Source: Hyphomicrobiales bacterium (GTDB lineage: Bacteria; Pseudomonadota; Alphaproteobacteria; Rhizobiales; Rhizobiaceae). From it: a stretch of DNA of 64,000 nt. Where the stretch lies: positions 62,001 through 126,000 of the forward strand of contig UBTY01000004.1 of NCBI GenBank assembly GCA_900468535.1, written 5' to 3'. A program made the position numbers and the translations under genes. The notes beneath the pieces were generated by a model. The model saw only the letters and a program-made list of their open reading frames with translations. It made no database searches and had not been told where the DNA came from. Positions 1 through 8,341 of this stretch are shown piece after piece. Numbering within the stretch: the stretch's first letter is position 1; each line of letters opens with the position of its first letter.

Positions 1-512
1 AGTTGCGAGCCCGCCACGCCGCAAAGAATGATCCGCTCACTGGTGCCACCCGCTCCGGTCGCCAGCACACCCACCAGCAGGAAGGCAATGACGGCGCCGA
101 CAAAGGCTCCGCCTGATAGCCCCAGCACGCCATAGCCCAGGCCAAGGATCATGACCGAAACCGCGCCTGTGGAAGCGCCGGCAGAGATTCCGAGGACGTA
201 GGGTTCGGCAAGCGGATTGCGTAAGAGCGCCTGCAGGATCGCGCCGCTGAGGGCCAGCGAAGCGCCGGTGCTCGCCGCCACCAACGCGCGGCTGAGCCTG
301 TAGTCCCAGACAATGCCCTGGTGGATGCGGCTCAGCTCGAAGGCGGTTCCAAACAGCCGGTTCGACACGACCTTTGCCGTCGTATCGACTGGTATCGCGA
401 TCTCACCGATGGACACGGCAAGGCTGACCACGAAGCCGAGCGCCACGATCGCTGCGACGGTGAGCGCGCCATACGCCCACCATCTGCTATGCGTTGAACC
501 GATATCGCTCAC
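1..512 (-). CDS. FecCD/BtuC-family ABC transporter permease (partial, cut by window edge)
   Basis: Inner-membrane permease of the FecCD family that moves iron-siderophores or cobalamin into the cytoplasm. Translating the minus strand from a GTG at 512 gives about 170 residues: one hydrophobic segment near residues 12-32, then the conserved family stretch with DYRLSRALVAASTGASLALS and LLRNPLAEPYVLGISAGAS, then two more hydrophobic segments before the window ends. The GTG overlaps the TGA of the upstream binding-protein gene (GTGA), so the two are translationally coupled. The cobalamin riboswitch upstream of the operon argues for B12 rather than iron as substrate. The ATPase gene (btuD-like) should lie beyond the left edge. 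Confidence 0.85.
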   Translation of the reverse strand, partial: MSDIGSTHSRWWAYGALTVAAIVALGFVVSLAVSIGEIAIPVDTTAKVVSNRLFGTAFELSRIHQGIVWDYRLSRALVAASTGASLALSGAILQALLRNPLAEPYVLGISAGASTGAVSVMILGLGYGVLGLSGGAFVGAVIAFLLVGVLATGAGGTSERIILCGVAGSQ

Positions 513-1525
513 TGCGACAGGCCGAAAGACTTGATGCCGTTCGCCAGGATCTCGATGCCGTCGATTGTCCGGATCGTCGGGTTCATCGATTGCGCGTCCA
601 TCATCACAAAGCGCTTGTTCTTGACCGCGTCGAGTTCCCTGGTCACGGCATCGCTTTCAAGGAAGTCGATCTTCACCGCGGGGTCGTCCGCGGCATAGCG
701 CCGGCGGTCCATCGTGGCGATGACGATGACTGCAGGGTTTGCCTCGGAAATCGTCTCCCAGCCGACCAGCGGCCACTCTTCCTCTGTTGCAACGACGTTA
801 CGGGCGCCAAGCGTCTTCAGGATATAGGCCGGCGCGCTGTTCTTGCCGGCGATGAAGGCGTCGCCCTTGACCTCCTTGCTGGAGAACCAGAAGAGGACAG
901 GCAGGTTTTTACCCGGCGCCAGGCCCAAAGACGCAACCGCATCGGCCTCCCGCTTTCTCAGATCGGCAATCAGGGCATCGCCCCGATCCTTGATATCAAA
1001 AATCGCGGAAAGCTCTGATATCTCCTGATAGATCAGGTCCATCGTGAACAATTCCTTGCGCACGCCATCGCCGCCGTCCGCGTTGATCTTCGCCACGCAA
1101 TCGGCCGGTGCGATGTGGGTACCGATGCCTAGGTCGGTGAACTGTTCGCGTTTACCGACTGAACCCTGGGGCCCGACGTGCCATTCGAATTCGGCAGCGA
1201 CCAGATCCGGTTCAGCGGCAACCACGGATTCGAAACTCGGATCGTTGTCGGCCAATCGTTTGATCCTGCTGTTGGCATCGGCATATTGCGGCAGAACCGG
1301 ACCGACCCACACGGCCGTTCCTGAAATCTTGTCGGCGAGCCCGAGTGAGAACAACACCTCGGTCATGCCCTGGCCGATTGATACGATCTTTGTCGGCGGC
1401 TTGGCGAAGGTCAGCGTCTGGCCGCAATTGTTGACGGTGAGGGGGTATTGGGTGGCGGCAAACGCCGGCGCGGAAACACCGGCAAGCACGAGTGCAAGGG
1501 AAAGGGTCTGCAGAAGATATCGCAT
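509..1525 (-). CDS. Periplasmic substrate-binding protein of a riboswitch-controlled B12-type ABC transporter
   Basis: A class III periplasmic binding protein (Peripla_BP_2 type) of 338 residues that should capture the ligand and hand it to the FecCD permease. It begins with a clear signal peptide (MRYLLQTLSLALVLAGVSAP, cleavage after AFA), followed by PPTKIVSIGQGMTEVLFSLG, the usual first beta-alpha unit of BtuF/FhuD-like proteins. The frame stays open upstream to 1666, but the ATG at 1525 is the start that puts the signal peptide at the N-terminus. Its mRNA carries the cobalamin riboswitch, so it is expected to be repressed by adenosylcobalamin. The ligand is inferred from that switch; btuF would be the matching name, but sequence alone does not separate BtuF from siderophore binders. 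Confidence 0.85.
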   Translation of the reverse strand: MRYLLQTLSLALVLAGVSAPAFAATQYPLTVNNCGQTLTFAKPPTKIVSIGQGMTEVLFSLGLADKISGTAVWVGPVLPQYADANSRIKRLADNDPSFESVVAAEPDLVAAEFEWHVGPQGSVGKREQFTDLGIGTHIAPADCVAKINADGGDGVRKELFTMDLIYQEISELSAIFDIKDRGDALIADLRKREADAVASLGLAPGKNLPVLFWFSSKEVKGDAFIAGKNSAPAYILKTLGARNVVATEEEWPLVGWETISEANPAVIVIATMDRRRYAADDPAVKIDFLESDAVTRELDAVKNKRFVMMDAQSMNPTIRTIDGIEILANGIKSFGLSQ

Positions 1526-1713
1526 AGGAGACTCTCTGATTGGAAAGAAGGAGCTAGCGGTGACGACGCGCAAGACATTGCGGCGACGACGGAAGAGGAG
1601 ATGGCTAGCGGCGGATCGTCCAATCGAGACGGATAGCGTGTCGCAGGTGGTCGGAAAATTGGTCAATCATGTCTGCTCCTTGTCGGGCATCCCCGCCCGG
1701 CTGATTGGATCGT

Positions 1714-1897
1714 GATTGACGGCAGGTCTCCTGGCTCACGGATATCTGTCGGTCATCTGCCTTCCCGCGATAGTCGCAGTGGCATGGCCTTCCGGCCCGA
1801 GGATGATCGGCAATCCGCTTACAGTTGCGGGGGCAGCCACGGTCTTGGTCCCTTTGGGGTCTTCCGCACCGTGTTCCCTATTAATCCCGTTGAAGTC
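1714..1897 (-). promoter_or_regulatory. Cobalamin (B12) riboswitch
   Basis: Read on the minus strand, the stretch carries the class I cobalamin riboswitch consensus in order: AATAGGGAACACGGTG, then the B12 box core GCCCCCGCAACTGTAAGCGG (about 1812-1835), then GCCACTGCG, CGGGAAGGC and the closing GAGCCAGGAGACCTGCCG (about 1718-1738). It lies about 190 nt upstream of the binding-protein start at 1525, on the same strand. The B12 box is nearly canonical. The family normally shuts off B12 uptake or synthesis genes when adenosylcobalamin is abundant. The downstream 1526-1713 would hold the expression platform; I did not resolve its terminator or RBS-sequestering helix. Confidence 0.93.
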
Positions 1898-1997
1898 ATT
1901 CTCGGGGAACCGTCGCGGCCACTTATGACGCAGCGACCGCGACCGTCAAGCCTTGCGACCGCGATTTCCGGTGAGGTCGGGCGGTTGTATGATTGTG

Positions 1998-2873
1998 TCA
2001 AGCCGAGGGAGCCGGTTCTGAACCGGAAAACTGTGACGCTTCGTTTGCAAGCCAGTCACAAAAGAGACTGGCCTTTCGGTTGCGCCGAGCGCGCCTCAGG
2101 GCCACGTACTGATGGCCGCTGTCGATGAAGCCCTGTGGTGCTTTCAGCCGCCCGGCCTTGATGTCATCGACGACGTAGGGCCATGGCGCCACGCACACAC
2201 CCAATCCCGCCCTTGCCGCTTCGAGCATGAAGTAGAAGTGCTCATAGTCGACCTTGGGCCCGACCCACGGTGCCGCGTGCGACCGCGTGAGCCAATTTTC
2301 CCATGCCCGGGGCCGCGTTCGCGTATGAAGGAGTGCGGCTCCCTCAATCGCAACAACGGTCGGCGCCATGACCGGACCCGTCTGCTCGGGAAATAACGGG
2401 ATGACCTCCGCGCCTGTCGGCCATGGCGGATCACCAACCCGGATTGCGACATCGAAGCCATCCCGGCCGAAATCCACGGGACGCGACGATGCCGTCAAGC
2501 GCACTTCGATCTGAGGGTATTCGGCCTGAAAGCGATATAGCCGAGGGATCAGCCAGCGCATCGTGAAGGTTCCCGGACACGACACGTCGATCGACCCAGC
2601 CTCCGTATCGGCGACGGCACGAACCGACGCGTCGATCTGGTCGAACGCGCCACTAAGGCCGGCGAGAAGCACTGCTCCGGCCTCCGTCAAACGGAGCCTG
2701 TTCTTTGGTCCCTCAAAGAGAGGAACGCCCAGCACCTCCTCGAGATGCTGAACCTGCCGGCTCACCGCGCTATGGGTGACGTTCAATTCGTCCGCAGCGA
2801 GGGTCATTCGCCCGTGACGGCCTGCCGCTTCGAAGGCGCGGAGCGCATTGAGGGAAGGTATGTTTCTCGCCAT
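1998..2873 (-). CDS. LysR-family transcriptional regulator (GcvA-like)
   Basis: DNA-binding regulator of 291 residues. The N-terminus (IPSLNALRAFEAAGRHGRMT, then LNVTHSAVSRQVQHLEE) is the winged helix-turn-helix of the GcvA branch of LysR regulators. Residues from about 90 onward form the periplasmic-binding-like effector domain. The ATG at 2873 was chosen because it sits just before the HTH; the longer frame to 3011 runs through the divergent promoter region. It is divergent from a SAM methyltransferase gene at 3040, its most likely target along with the downstream PNPOx-like gene. The effector is unknown. Confidence 0.87.
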   Translation of the reverse strand: MARNIPSLNALRAFEAAGRHGRMTLAADELNVTHSAVSRQVQHLEEVLGVPLFEGPKNRLRLTEAGAVLLAGLSGAFDQIDASVRAVADTEAGSIDVSCPGTFTMRWLIPRLYRFQAEYPQIEVRLTASSRPVDFGRDGFDVAIRVGDPPWPTGAEVIPLFPEQTGPVMAPTVVAIEGAALLHTRTRPRAWENWLTRSHAAPWVGPKVDYEHFYFMLEAARAGLGVCVAPWPYVVDDIKAGRLKAPQGFIDSGHQYVALRRARRNRKASLFCDWLANEASQFSGSEPAPSA

Positions 2874-3039
2874 GTGACTTTTCGGAACATTCGGTGTTCG
2901 ATCATATCGGTTTCCACCACTGCAATTCCAGTGTTTTTTGTCTGCGTCGAGAACAGCAGTTTCGGTTTTGGAACATTTTGGCCGGGGAGAACACATTTCC
3001 CACGGCAGCATAAACGCCCCTTAAAGCGAGGAAAAAGCG

Positions 3040-3816
3040 ATGAGCAACAGACATAATGACGGCAGCGCGGGTGATGCCAACTACGGCGTGATCGGAAAAG
3101 GTTACGTCTCCTACCGTCAACCGGACTCGCATATTGCGAGCTTCATCCTGAAAGCACTCGGCGATGCGAGAACCGTCTTAAACGTTGGTGCAGGAGCAGG
3201 CTCATACGAGCCGATTGACCGCCAGGTCACCCCCGTTGAACCTTCAGCCTCCATGCGTGCACAAAGGCCTTCGCACCTACCCTCGGCGGTAGATGCCGTC
3301 GCGGAACGCCTCCCGTTCGAAGACCAAAGCTTCGATGCCAGCATGGCGACTTTTACGATCCATCAGTGGTCCGACCTGAAAGCCGGCCTTCGGGAAATGC
3401 GGCGTGTCACGCGTGGCCCGGTCGTTGTTCTCTCCTGCGATCCGAACGAGCTGCATCGCTGCTGGCTTGACGACTATGCACCGGAGATGATTGCCGTCGA
3501 GGCCCGGCGCTATCCCGAACCCGATGCCATCGCCGAGGCATTCGGAGCGCCGGTGGAGATTCTCCCCGTGCCGATCCCTCTCAATTGCGTCGACGGGTTC
3601 GGCGAGGCCTATTATGGCCGGCCCGAACGTTTGCTTGAGCCGGGTGCCCGACTTGCCAATTCCGCCTGGAGCTTCGTGGATGCGAGTGTCGGCGATCGCT
3701 TCGTGGCTGAGCTTGGCCGCGATCTTGCGAACGGAACATGGGAAGCGCGATACGGCGCACTACGCACGCAGCCCTTCTTCGAGGGATCGCTGAGACTTTT
3801 CGTGGCAAGGCCATGA
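3040..3816 (+). CDS. Class I SAM-dependent methyltransferase (Methyltransf_11 type)
   Basis: A 258-residue soluble protein with a Rossmann-like methyltransferase fold. The SAM-binding glycine loop is TVLNVGAGAGSYEP (about residues 47-60), followed by PVEPSASM as motif II and a post-motif FDASMATFTIHQWSDL typical of the ubiE-like Methyltransf_11 group. The gene is divergent from a LysR regulator and its stop overlaps the start of a PNPOx-like gene as ATGA, so the two are co-translated. The acceptor substrate cannot be read from sequence; small-molecule O- or C-methylation is the usual role. Confidence 0.82.
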   Translation: MSNRHNDGSAGDANYGVIGKGYVSYRQPDSHIASFILKALGDARTVLNVGAGAGSYEPIDRQVTPVEPSASMRAQRPSHLPSAVDAVAERLPFEDQSFDASMATFTIHQWSDLKAGLREMRRVTRGPVVVLSCDPNELHRCWLDDYAPEMIAVEARRYPEPDAIAEAFGAPVEILPVPIPLNCVDGFGEAYYGRPERLLEPGARLANSAWSFVDASVGDRFVAELGRDLANGTWEARYGALRTQPFFEGSLRLFVARP

Positions 3817-4472
3817 GAGACATGGGCATGAAGAATCAAATTCAATCACTCACCTCACTTTCGGGCCCGTTCCCGCCGTTCGATCTTGATGCTGCGTGCG
3901 ACGACCCATGCGATCTCTTCTCGACCTGGCTTCGGGAGGCGATCGAGTCCGGGGTCAGGGAGCCGCATTCGATGGTCTTGTCCACGGTCGATGAAGGCGG
4001 GGCGCCGGACGCGCGCGTTCTTATACTGAAAAATCTCGACCATCGCGGCTGGCACTTCGCGACGACGGACGCCGGGCCAAAGGGCCGACAGATCGCCGCA
4101 AATCCCTACGTTGCGCTGACGTTTTATTGGCAGCAGCTTGGGCGCCAAGTCCGGATCCGAGGCATCGCCTTACCTGCGCCGGAGGCTGAGCGGAACTCTG
4201 ACTTCCGGCGGCGATCCACCGCTGCGCGCGCCGTCGCCTTGGTCGGTCGTCAAAGCGAGGTCCTGTCGTCTCGACGCGAACTCGATCTTGCAGTTGAGGC
4301 ACAGGCTCGGCGGATCGCCGAGACGCCTGATATCGTCGCGCCCAACTGGTCGGTCTTTATGGTCAGGTCACATGAGGTCGAATTCTGGCAGGGGAATTCA
4401 GACCGGCTTCATCAACGGCTTCGATATCGGAAGGCGAAGAGCGGTTGGCTCAAGGAGCCGCTCTGGCCGTAG
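3813..4472 (+). CDS. Pyridoxamine 5'-phosphate oxidase (PdxH/PhzG)-family flavoprotein
   Basis: FMN-dependent split-barrel oxidase of 219 residues. SMVLSTVDEGGAPDARVLIL matches the FMN-binding strand of PdxH, KGRQIAANPYVALTFYW and LGRQVRIRG match the next strands, and the C-terminal VEFWQGNSDRLHQRLRYR is the substrate-phosphate-binding signature of PdxH. The middle (about residues 125-165) is more diverged than in housekeeping PdxH, so it could be a PhzG-like or other specialised oxidase. The ATG at 3813 overlaps the methyltransferase stop, which supports this start over the ATGs at 3822 and 3828. Likely part of the LysR-linked operon. Confidence 0.78.
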   Translation: MRDMGMKNQIQSLTSLSGPFPPFDLDAACDDPCDLFSTWLREAIESGVREPHSMVLSTVDEGGAPDARVLILKNLDHRGWHFATTDAGPKGRQIAANPYVALTFYWQQLGRQVRIRGIALPAPEAERNSDFRRRSTAARAVALVGRQSEVLSSRRELDLAVEAQARRIAETPDIVAPNWSVFMVRSHEVEFWQGNSDRLHQRLRYRKAKSGWLKEPLWP

Positions 4473-4506
4473 TCCGGCCTCGATCTGGAGGCGACACTCG
4501 GAGATT

Positions 4507-5637
4507 TTACGATATGCCACGGGGTTGTGCGAAGAAATCGACAAGACTGTGAGGTGCCTTGTCGCCAAGGCATAGATCAACGACCTCCCGTGCATCAGCC
4601 GCAGCTGCATGGCTGCGGCAAAACATTGCTTCTTCGTAGGTAGAGAGTGCGAGTTCTATGTTATCGGGATGCGCGACGATCGCCTTCGCTAACTCGGCTC
4701 CATCGAACATGGCGAGGTTTGCTCCGTCGCCCGATGGCGGCATGAGATGAGCCGCGTCGCCAAGCAACGTCACGCCAGGCGTGCGGCGCCAACAATGCTC
4801 ACCCGGCAGGCTGTGGATCATGCGAGGCACCGGAAAGGTATCCGACTCTGTGACAAGAGCCGTCAATTCCGGAGCCCAACCATCGAACTGCCCCACCACC
4901 TTGGCGATAGCAGCAGTTTTATCGTTGAAGTCGATATCGCCAGCCCAATCTGCCGGAACGCTGAGCTGGGCATATGTATGAATGACACCGCCAGCCTCGC
5001 GGTGCGCGGCGATCGCCTTTCCGGGGGCGAGGGCATACATCGCGCCAGCACCCACTGTCCGTGCAGCGGTTGGATAGTTGGTATCGACATCAAAGAGGTA
5101 GGTCTCGACGAAGGTGATACCTGTGTATTCAGGGATCGCGCTCGATAGCAGGGGACGCACTTTGGACCATGCACCATCGGCCCCGACAAGCAGTGCCGTC
5201 ACGACTTTCGCTCCATCGGCGAACGTCAACTCGTGACGTCCGTTTCCGATCGATATGGCGGAAGCGAGCTTCTTTCCCCAGTGTATTGTGTCCGGCGGCA
5301 GTGACTCCAGGAGCATACGCCTCAGGTCGCCCCGCAGCGCTTCCGGGCGCGTATTCGTATTGTCGTCTGGTTCCTCAAACAGCACCGCGCCGTCGCTGCC
5401 AAGCACTCGCGTGGCGGCGGCACCCTGATGGATGATCGAGCGAAACCGATCCGTAAGTTCGGCCGCCGCAATTGCGGCCTGCCCGTCGTTGACATGGATG
5501 TCGAGTTGTCCGCCCTGCGTCCTAGCCGAAGCAGATGTGTCCGCTTCGTAGACCGTCGACTTGATGCCATGGACGTGAAGTACGCGGGCGAGCATCAGGC
5601 CGCCAAGCCCCGCTCCGACAATTGCAACCGATGCCAT
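4507..5637 (-). CDS. TetX-like FAD-dependent monooxygenase
   Basis: Flavoprotein aromatic hydroxylase of about 376 residues. The N-terminal dinucleotide fold is VAIVGAGLGGLMLARVL; GGQLDIH and RGDLRRMLL match the positions in TetX where the substrate and NADPH sites lie; the second FAD motif is LLGDAAHLMPPSGDGANLAM near residue 285. No membrane anchor is seen. The gene faces a TetR regulator, with two inverted repeats between them. Start chosen at the ATG at 5637, with GGGA ahead of it; ATG 5650 is an alternative. Family members hydroxylate tetracyclines, other antibiotics or plant phenolics; the substrate here is unknown. Confidence 0.83.
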   Translation of the reverse strand: MASVAIVGAGLGGLMLARVLHVHGIKSTVYEADTSASARTQGGQLDIHVNDGQAAIAAAELTDRFRSIIHQGAAATRVLGSDGAVLFEEPDDNTNTRPEALRGDLRRMLLESLPPDTIHWGKKLASAISIGNGRHELTFADGAKVVTALLVGADGAWSKVRPLLSSAIPEYTGITFVETYLFDVDTNYPTAARTVGAGAMYALAPGKAIAAHREAGGVIHTYAQLSVPADWAGDIDFNDKTAAIAKVVGQFDGWAPELTALVTESDTFPVPRMIHSLPGEHCWRRTPGVTLLGDAAHLMPPSGDGANLAMFDGAELAKAIVAHPDNIELALSTYEEAMFCRSHAAAADAREVVDLCLGDKAPHSLVDFFAQPRGIS

Positions 5638-5662
5638 CGAAAATCCCATCCCGGCGTTGACT

Positions 5663-5705
5663 GGAACGACGTTCCATTCCAACCTAGATGGAACGCCGTT
5701 CCATA
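5663..5705. promoter_or_regulatory. Two inverted repeats, probable TetR-family operators
   Basis: Two copies of the same dyad lie in the divergent intergenic region. One is TGGAACG-A-CGTTCCA at 5663-5677 with 7-bp arms. The other is ATGGAACG-C-CGTTCCAT at 5689-5705 with perfect 8-bp arms. Their centres are 27 bp apart. They sit between the TetR gene start (5722) and the monooxygenase start (5637), where binding would block both promoters. That the TetR protein next door binds them is inferred from position and symmetry. Confidence 0.8.
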
Positions 5706-5721
5706 GGCGTCAAGGCTGACT

Positions 5722-6393
5722 ATGAAAATTCGCTCCCAACCATCGACAAGACGGGCAGAGGCCCTTTCCAGGGACAGGATTGTCGACGCAGCGATCGAAA
5801 TACTCGATGCGGACGGAGATAGTGGTCTGACTTTTCGCGCTCTCGGCGCCAGGCTTCAAACGGGTAGCGGCGCGATCTACTGGCATGTCGCCGACAGGCA
5901 GGCATTGCTCGATACTGCGACGGATCACGTGATCGCAAGCGTCATGGAGAAAGGGGTCGAGGGAGCGCCACCTGACGCGATAAGGACGATCGCGCTTGGG
6001 GTATTCGATGCCATTGAAGCCCACTCGTGGATCGGCACGCATCTTACTCGTGCGCCCTGGCAGATCGCGATGATCCGTATCGTGGAGGGGCTAGGCGTTC
6101 AGATCCAACAACTCGGCGTTCCCGCGGAAGCTCAGTTTGATGCCTGGTCAACGCTCATCAACTATATTCTCGGCGTCGCAGGCCAGAACGCGGCGAACGG
6201 TCGTGCCTTGCCGCCCGGCACCGATCGGTCGCAATCCCTCTCGGCGATGGTCGATCGGTGGGCACGCAATAACTCAAAGCCGCTTCCGTTCCTGGAAAGC
6301 ATCGCGAAGCAACTGGTGGAGCACGATGACCGAGCGCAATTTCTTGCCGGAGTTGATCTGATCTTGCGTGGCATCGATCGGAACCTGCCCTGA
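5722..6393 (+). CDS. TetR/AcrR-family transcriptional regulator
   Basis: A 223-residue repressor. The N-terminal HTH covers roughly residues 17-62: SRDRIVDAAIEILDADGDSG, then LTFRALGARLQTGSGAIYWH, the standard TetR recognition helix with YWHV at its end. The all-helical C-terminal ligand domain resembles the TetR_C group of true tetracycline-type repressors. It is divergent from a TetX-like monooxygenase, with two strong inverted repeats in between, and so probably represses that gene and itself until the enzyme's substrate binds. Confidence 0.88.
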   Translation: MKIRSQPSTRRAEALSRDRIVDAAIEILDADGDSGLTFRALGARLQTGSGAIYWHVADRQALLDTATDHVIASVMEKGVEGAPPDAIRTIALGVFDAIEAHSWIGTHLTRAPWQIAMIRIVEGLGVQIQQLGVPAEAQFDAWSTLINYILGVAGQNAANGRALPPGTDRSQSLSAMVDRWARNNSKPLPFLESIAKQLVEHDDRAQFLAGVDLILRGIDRNLP

Positions 6394-6498
6394 AGGAGAT
6401 CGAAACTCTTTGGTTTCCACTCGCAGCGTAACCATAAACGCGCTAGTCAGCGGTAACGCTCCGTCGCGCCGGCGGAGCAGCTTGAGGGTACGCTGAAA

Positions 6499-7353
6499 AT
6501 GGAATGGAGCGACGTTCGCATCTTTCTCGCTGTGGCACGCGCCGGCACGCTCGGAGGTGCAGCGAAAACCCTCGGATTGAGCCACCCGACGATCGGAAGG
6601 CGGCTGCGCTCGCTGGAGGAGGCGACGGGCCAGACGTTATTCCAGCGCACGGCCGACGGTTACGTGCTGACTGAGGAGGGGACAGCCGCGCTTTCGATAG
6701 CTGAGCAGATGGAAGAGACGGCGCTGGCCCTCGAGCGCCGTCTTGCTGGTGGCGCAATGCGGTTGAACGGGACCCTTCGCGTGACGTCGCCGGATTGGTT
6801 CGGCGCCTGGGTGCTGCCGCCCGTGATCGCCGAGTTCGCGCGCCTTCATCCCGAGGTCGATACAGAACTGCTCACCGGCACAAGGCTCTTCAGCCTCGCC
6901 CAGAGGGAGGCGGATGTCGCCTTCAGGATCGAGGAATTCACCGAGGCCGATGTGATCCAGCGACGGCTGATCGCGATGCCTTACGGCGTCTACATCGCAA
7001 AAGATCTCCCTTCGCCGAAGCTTGGCGACGGGGCGGGGCATTCGCTTGTCATCATGGACAATTCCCTTGGCGCATTCGCCGATATCGATTGGCTGAGGTC
7101 CCTCTTTCCCAAGGCGTCGATCACCCTCAGGTCCAACAATCGAAACGTCCAAGCGCAGATGTGCGCCGCAGGCGTAGGATTGGCGGTTCTACCGCGACCG
7201 GTCGGCGACAAGCAGGTTGGCCTGCGAATGTTGGAAGTCGGCGAACCTCCTCCGGGACGTGATATCTGGATGGGTTATCATCGAGACTTGAAGCGCCTTG
7301 GGAGGCTGCGCGCCTTCGTCGAACTCGCGGTCCACCATCTCGCCACGCGATGA
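6499..7353 (+). CDS. LysR-family transcriptional regulator
   Basis: A 284-residue LysR protein. The HTH is at the very N-terminus (EWSDVRIFLAVARAGTLGGA, then LGLSHPTIGRRLRSLEEATG). It has the short GRRLRSLE variant found in the group of LysR proteins that regulate nearby MFS or metabolic genes. The effector domain follows from about residue 90. The gene is upstream of and co-directional with a metallo-beta-lactamase-fold gene and an MFS transporter (gap of 124 bp), which are its most likely targets. Confidence 0.87.
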   Translation: MEWSDVRIFLAVARAGTLGGAAKTLGLSHPTIGRRLRSLEEATGQTLFQRTADGYVLTEEGTAALSIAEQMEETALALERRLAGGAMRLNGTLRVTSPDWFGAWVLPPVIAEFARLHPEVDTELLTGTRLFSLAQREADVAFRIEEFTEADVIQRRLIAMPYGVYIAKDLPSPKLGDGAGHSLVIMDNSLGAFADIDWLRSLFPKASITLRSNNRNVQAQMCAAGVGLAVLPRPVGDKQVGLRMLEVGEPPPGRDIWMGYHRDLKRLGRLRAFVELAVHHLATR

Positions 7354-7477
7354 GCGCCCTGTGCCCAACACGTCGTTCGAATGGCGCCGAACGTTTCTGA
7401 ACGCCCGTAGTCCAAAATCGTAAGTTTAATTGCAGCGCACCATGAACGACATCTGTCGCACCAGACAGGAGTTGATC

Positions 7478-8341
7478 ATGGCTCAGAACACGACAGAATT
7501 TCATAGTTTCCGACACGGCAAGTTCGACGTTACCGTCCTGTCCGACGGTCATTTGACGCTGCCCGGCGAGATGTTTGCGCCCGAGGCTAGTGCCGGAGAA
7601 AGGGCCGCTATCATCGCCCGGCTTGGTGGTGACGGCAATGTGGCCAAGGCCCAGTCGAACATACCGCTCATTGTCACCGGCGAGGATGTGATCCTCATCG
7701 ACGTTGGCGCCGGCAGCCGGGTCCAATCGAGTGAAGGTCGGCTTGAGGAAAATCTCAATCGCGTCGGCGTTCACAGTTCCGATGTCACGATCGTGGTGCT
7801 CTCTCATGCCCACCCCGACCATATCTGGGGCGTGACGCGAGACGATGGATCACTTCGCTTTCCAAACGCCCGCTACGTCGTTGGCTCGGCCGAATGGAAC
7901 TTTTGGATAGGGCCTGGTGCGGATGCCCTTCCAGCCGACAAACAGGCTTACGTGAGCGCTGCCCGCCGTGACTTCTCGGCCATCAGCGGGCGGGTATCCC
8001 TTCTCGAGGATGGCGACGAGGTGGTGCCCGGGCTTTCCGTTCTGGCAACGCCGGGGCATACGCCCGGCCATATCTCGCTGCGTCTTGAGGGTGAGGTTCC
8101 GTTGATCGTGACCGTGGATGCGGCTGCCAGCGAGATCGTCTCGTTCGAGCATCCGACCTGGAGCTTCGGCTTCGACATGGACAAGGATCAGGCGCGCAAG
8201 ACCCGAATCGCGCTTCTCGATCGTGCCGCTCGGGAGAACGCGAAGCTCCTCGGATTCCACTGGTCGTATCCGGGCGTCGGGCGGATCGCGAAGATCGGCG
8301 AGGGCTACCAGTTCACAAGCGTCAGGGACGCAATCCAATGA
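7478..8341 (+). CDS. Metallo-beta-lactamase-fold hydrolase
   Basis: A 287-residue soluble MBL-fold enzyme. The zinc signature HAHPDH is near residue 110, the next metal region ATPGHTPGH near 190, a metal-bridging Asp in VTVDAA near 210 and a late His in LGFHWSYPG. The ATG at 7478 follows an AGGAG at 7467-7471; the upstream in-frame ATG at 7442 lacks a site. The stop overlaps the next MFS start as ATGA, so hydrolase and transporter are made together. Members of this branch include lactonases and other esterases; the substrate is unknown. A paired hydrolase and exporter suggests inactivation or removal of a small molecule. Confidence 0.83.
   Translation: MAQNTTEFHSFRHGKFDVTVLSDGHLTLPGEMFAPEASAGERAAIIARLGGDGNVAKAQSNIPLIVTGEDVILIDVGAGSRVQSSEGRLEENLNRVGVHSSDVTIVVLSHAHPDHIWGVTRDDGSLRFPNARYVVGSAEWNFWIGPGADALPADKQAYVSAARRDFSAISGRVSLLEDGDEVVPGLSVLATPGHTPGHISLRLEGEVPLIVTVDAAASEIVSFEHPTWSFGFDMDKDQARKTRIALLDRAARENAKLLGFHWSYPGVGRIAKIGEGYQFTSVRDAIQ

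Noticed and set aside
1526..1666. N-terminal extension of the B12 binding protein back to 1666
   Set aside because: The extension is basic and not domain-like, and it would bury a clear signal peptide that starts at 1525.
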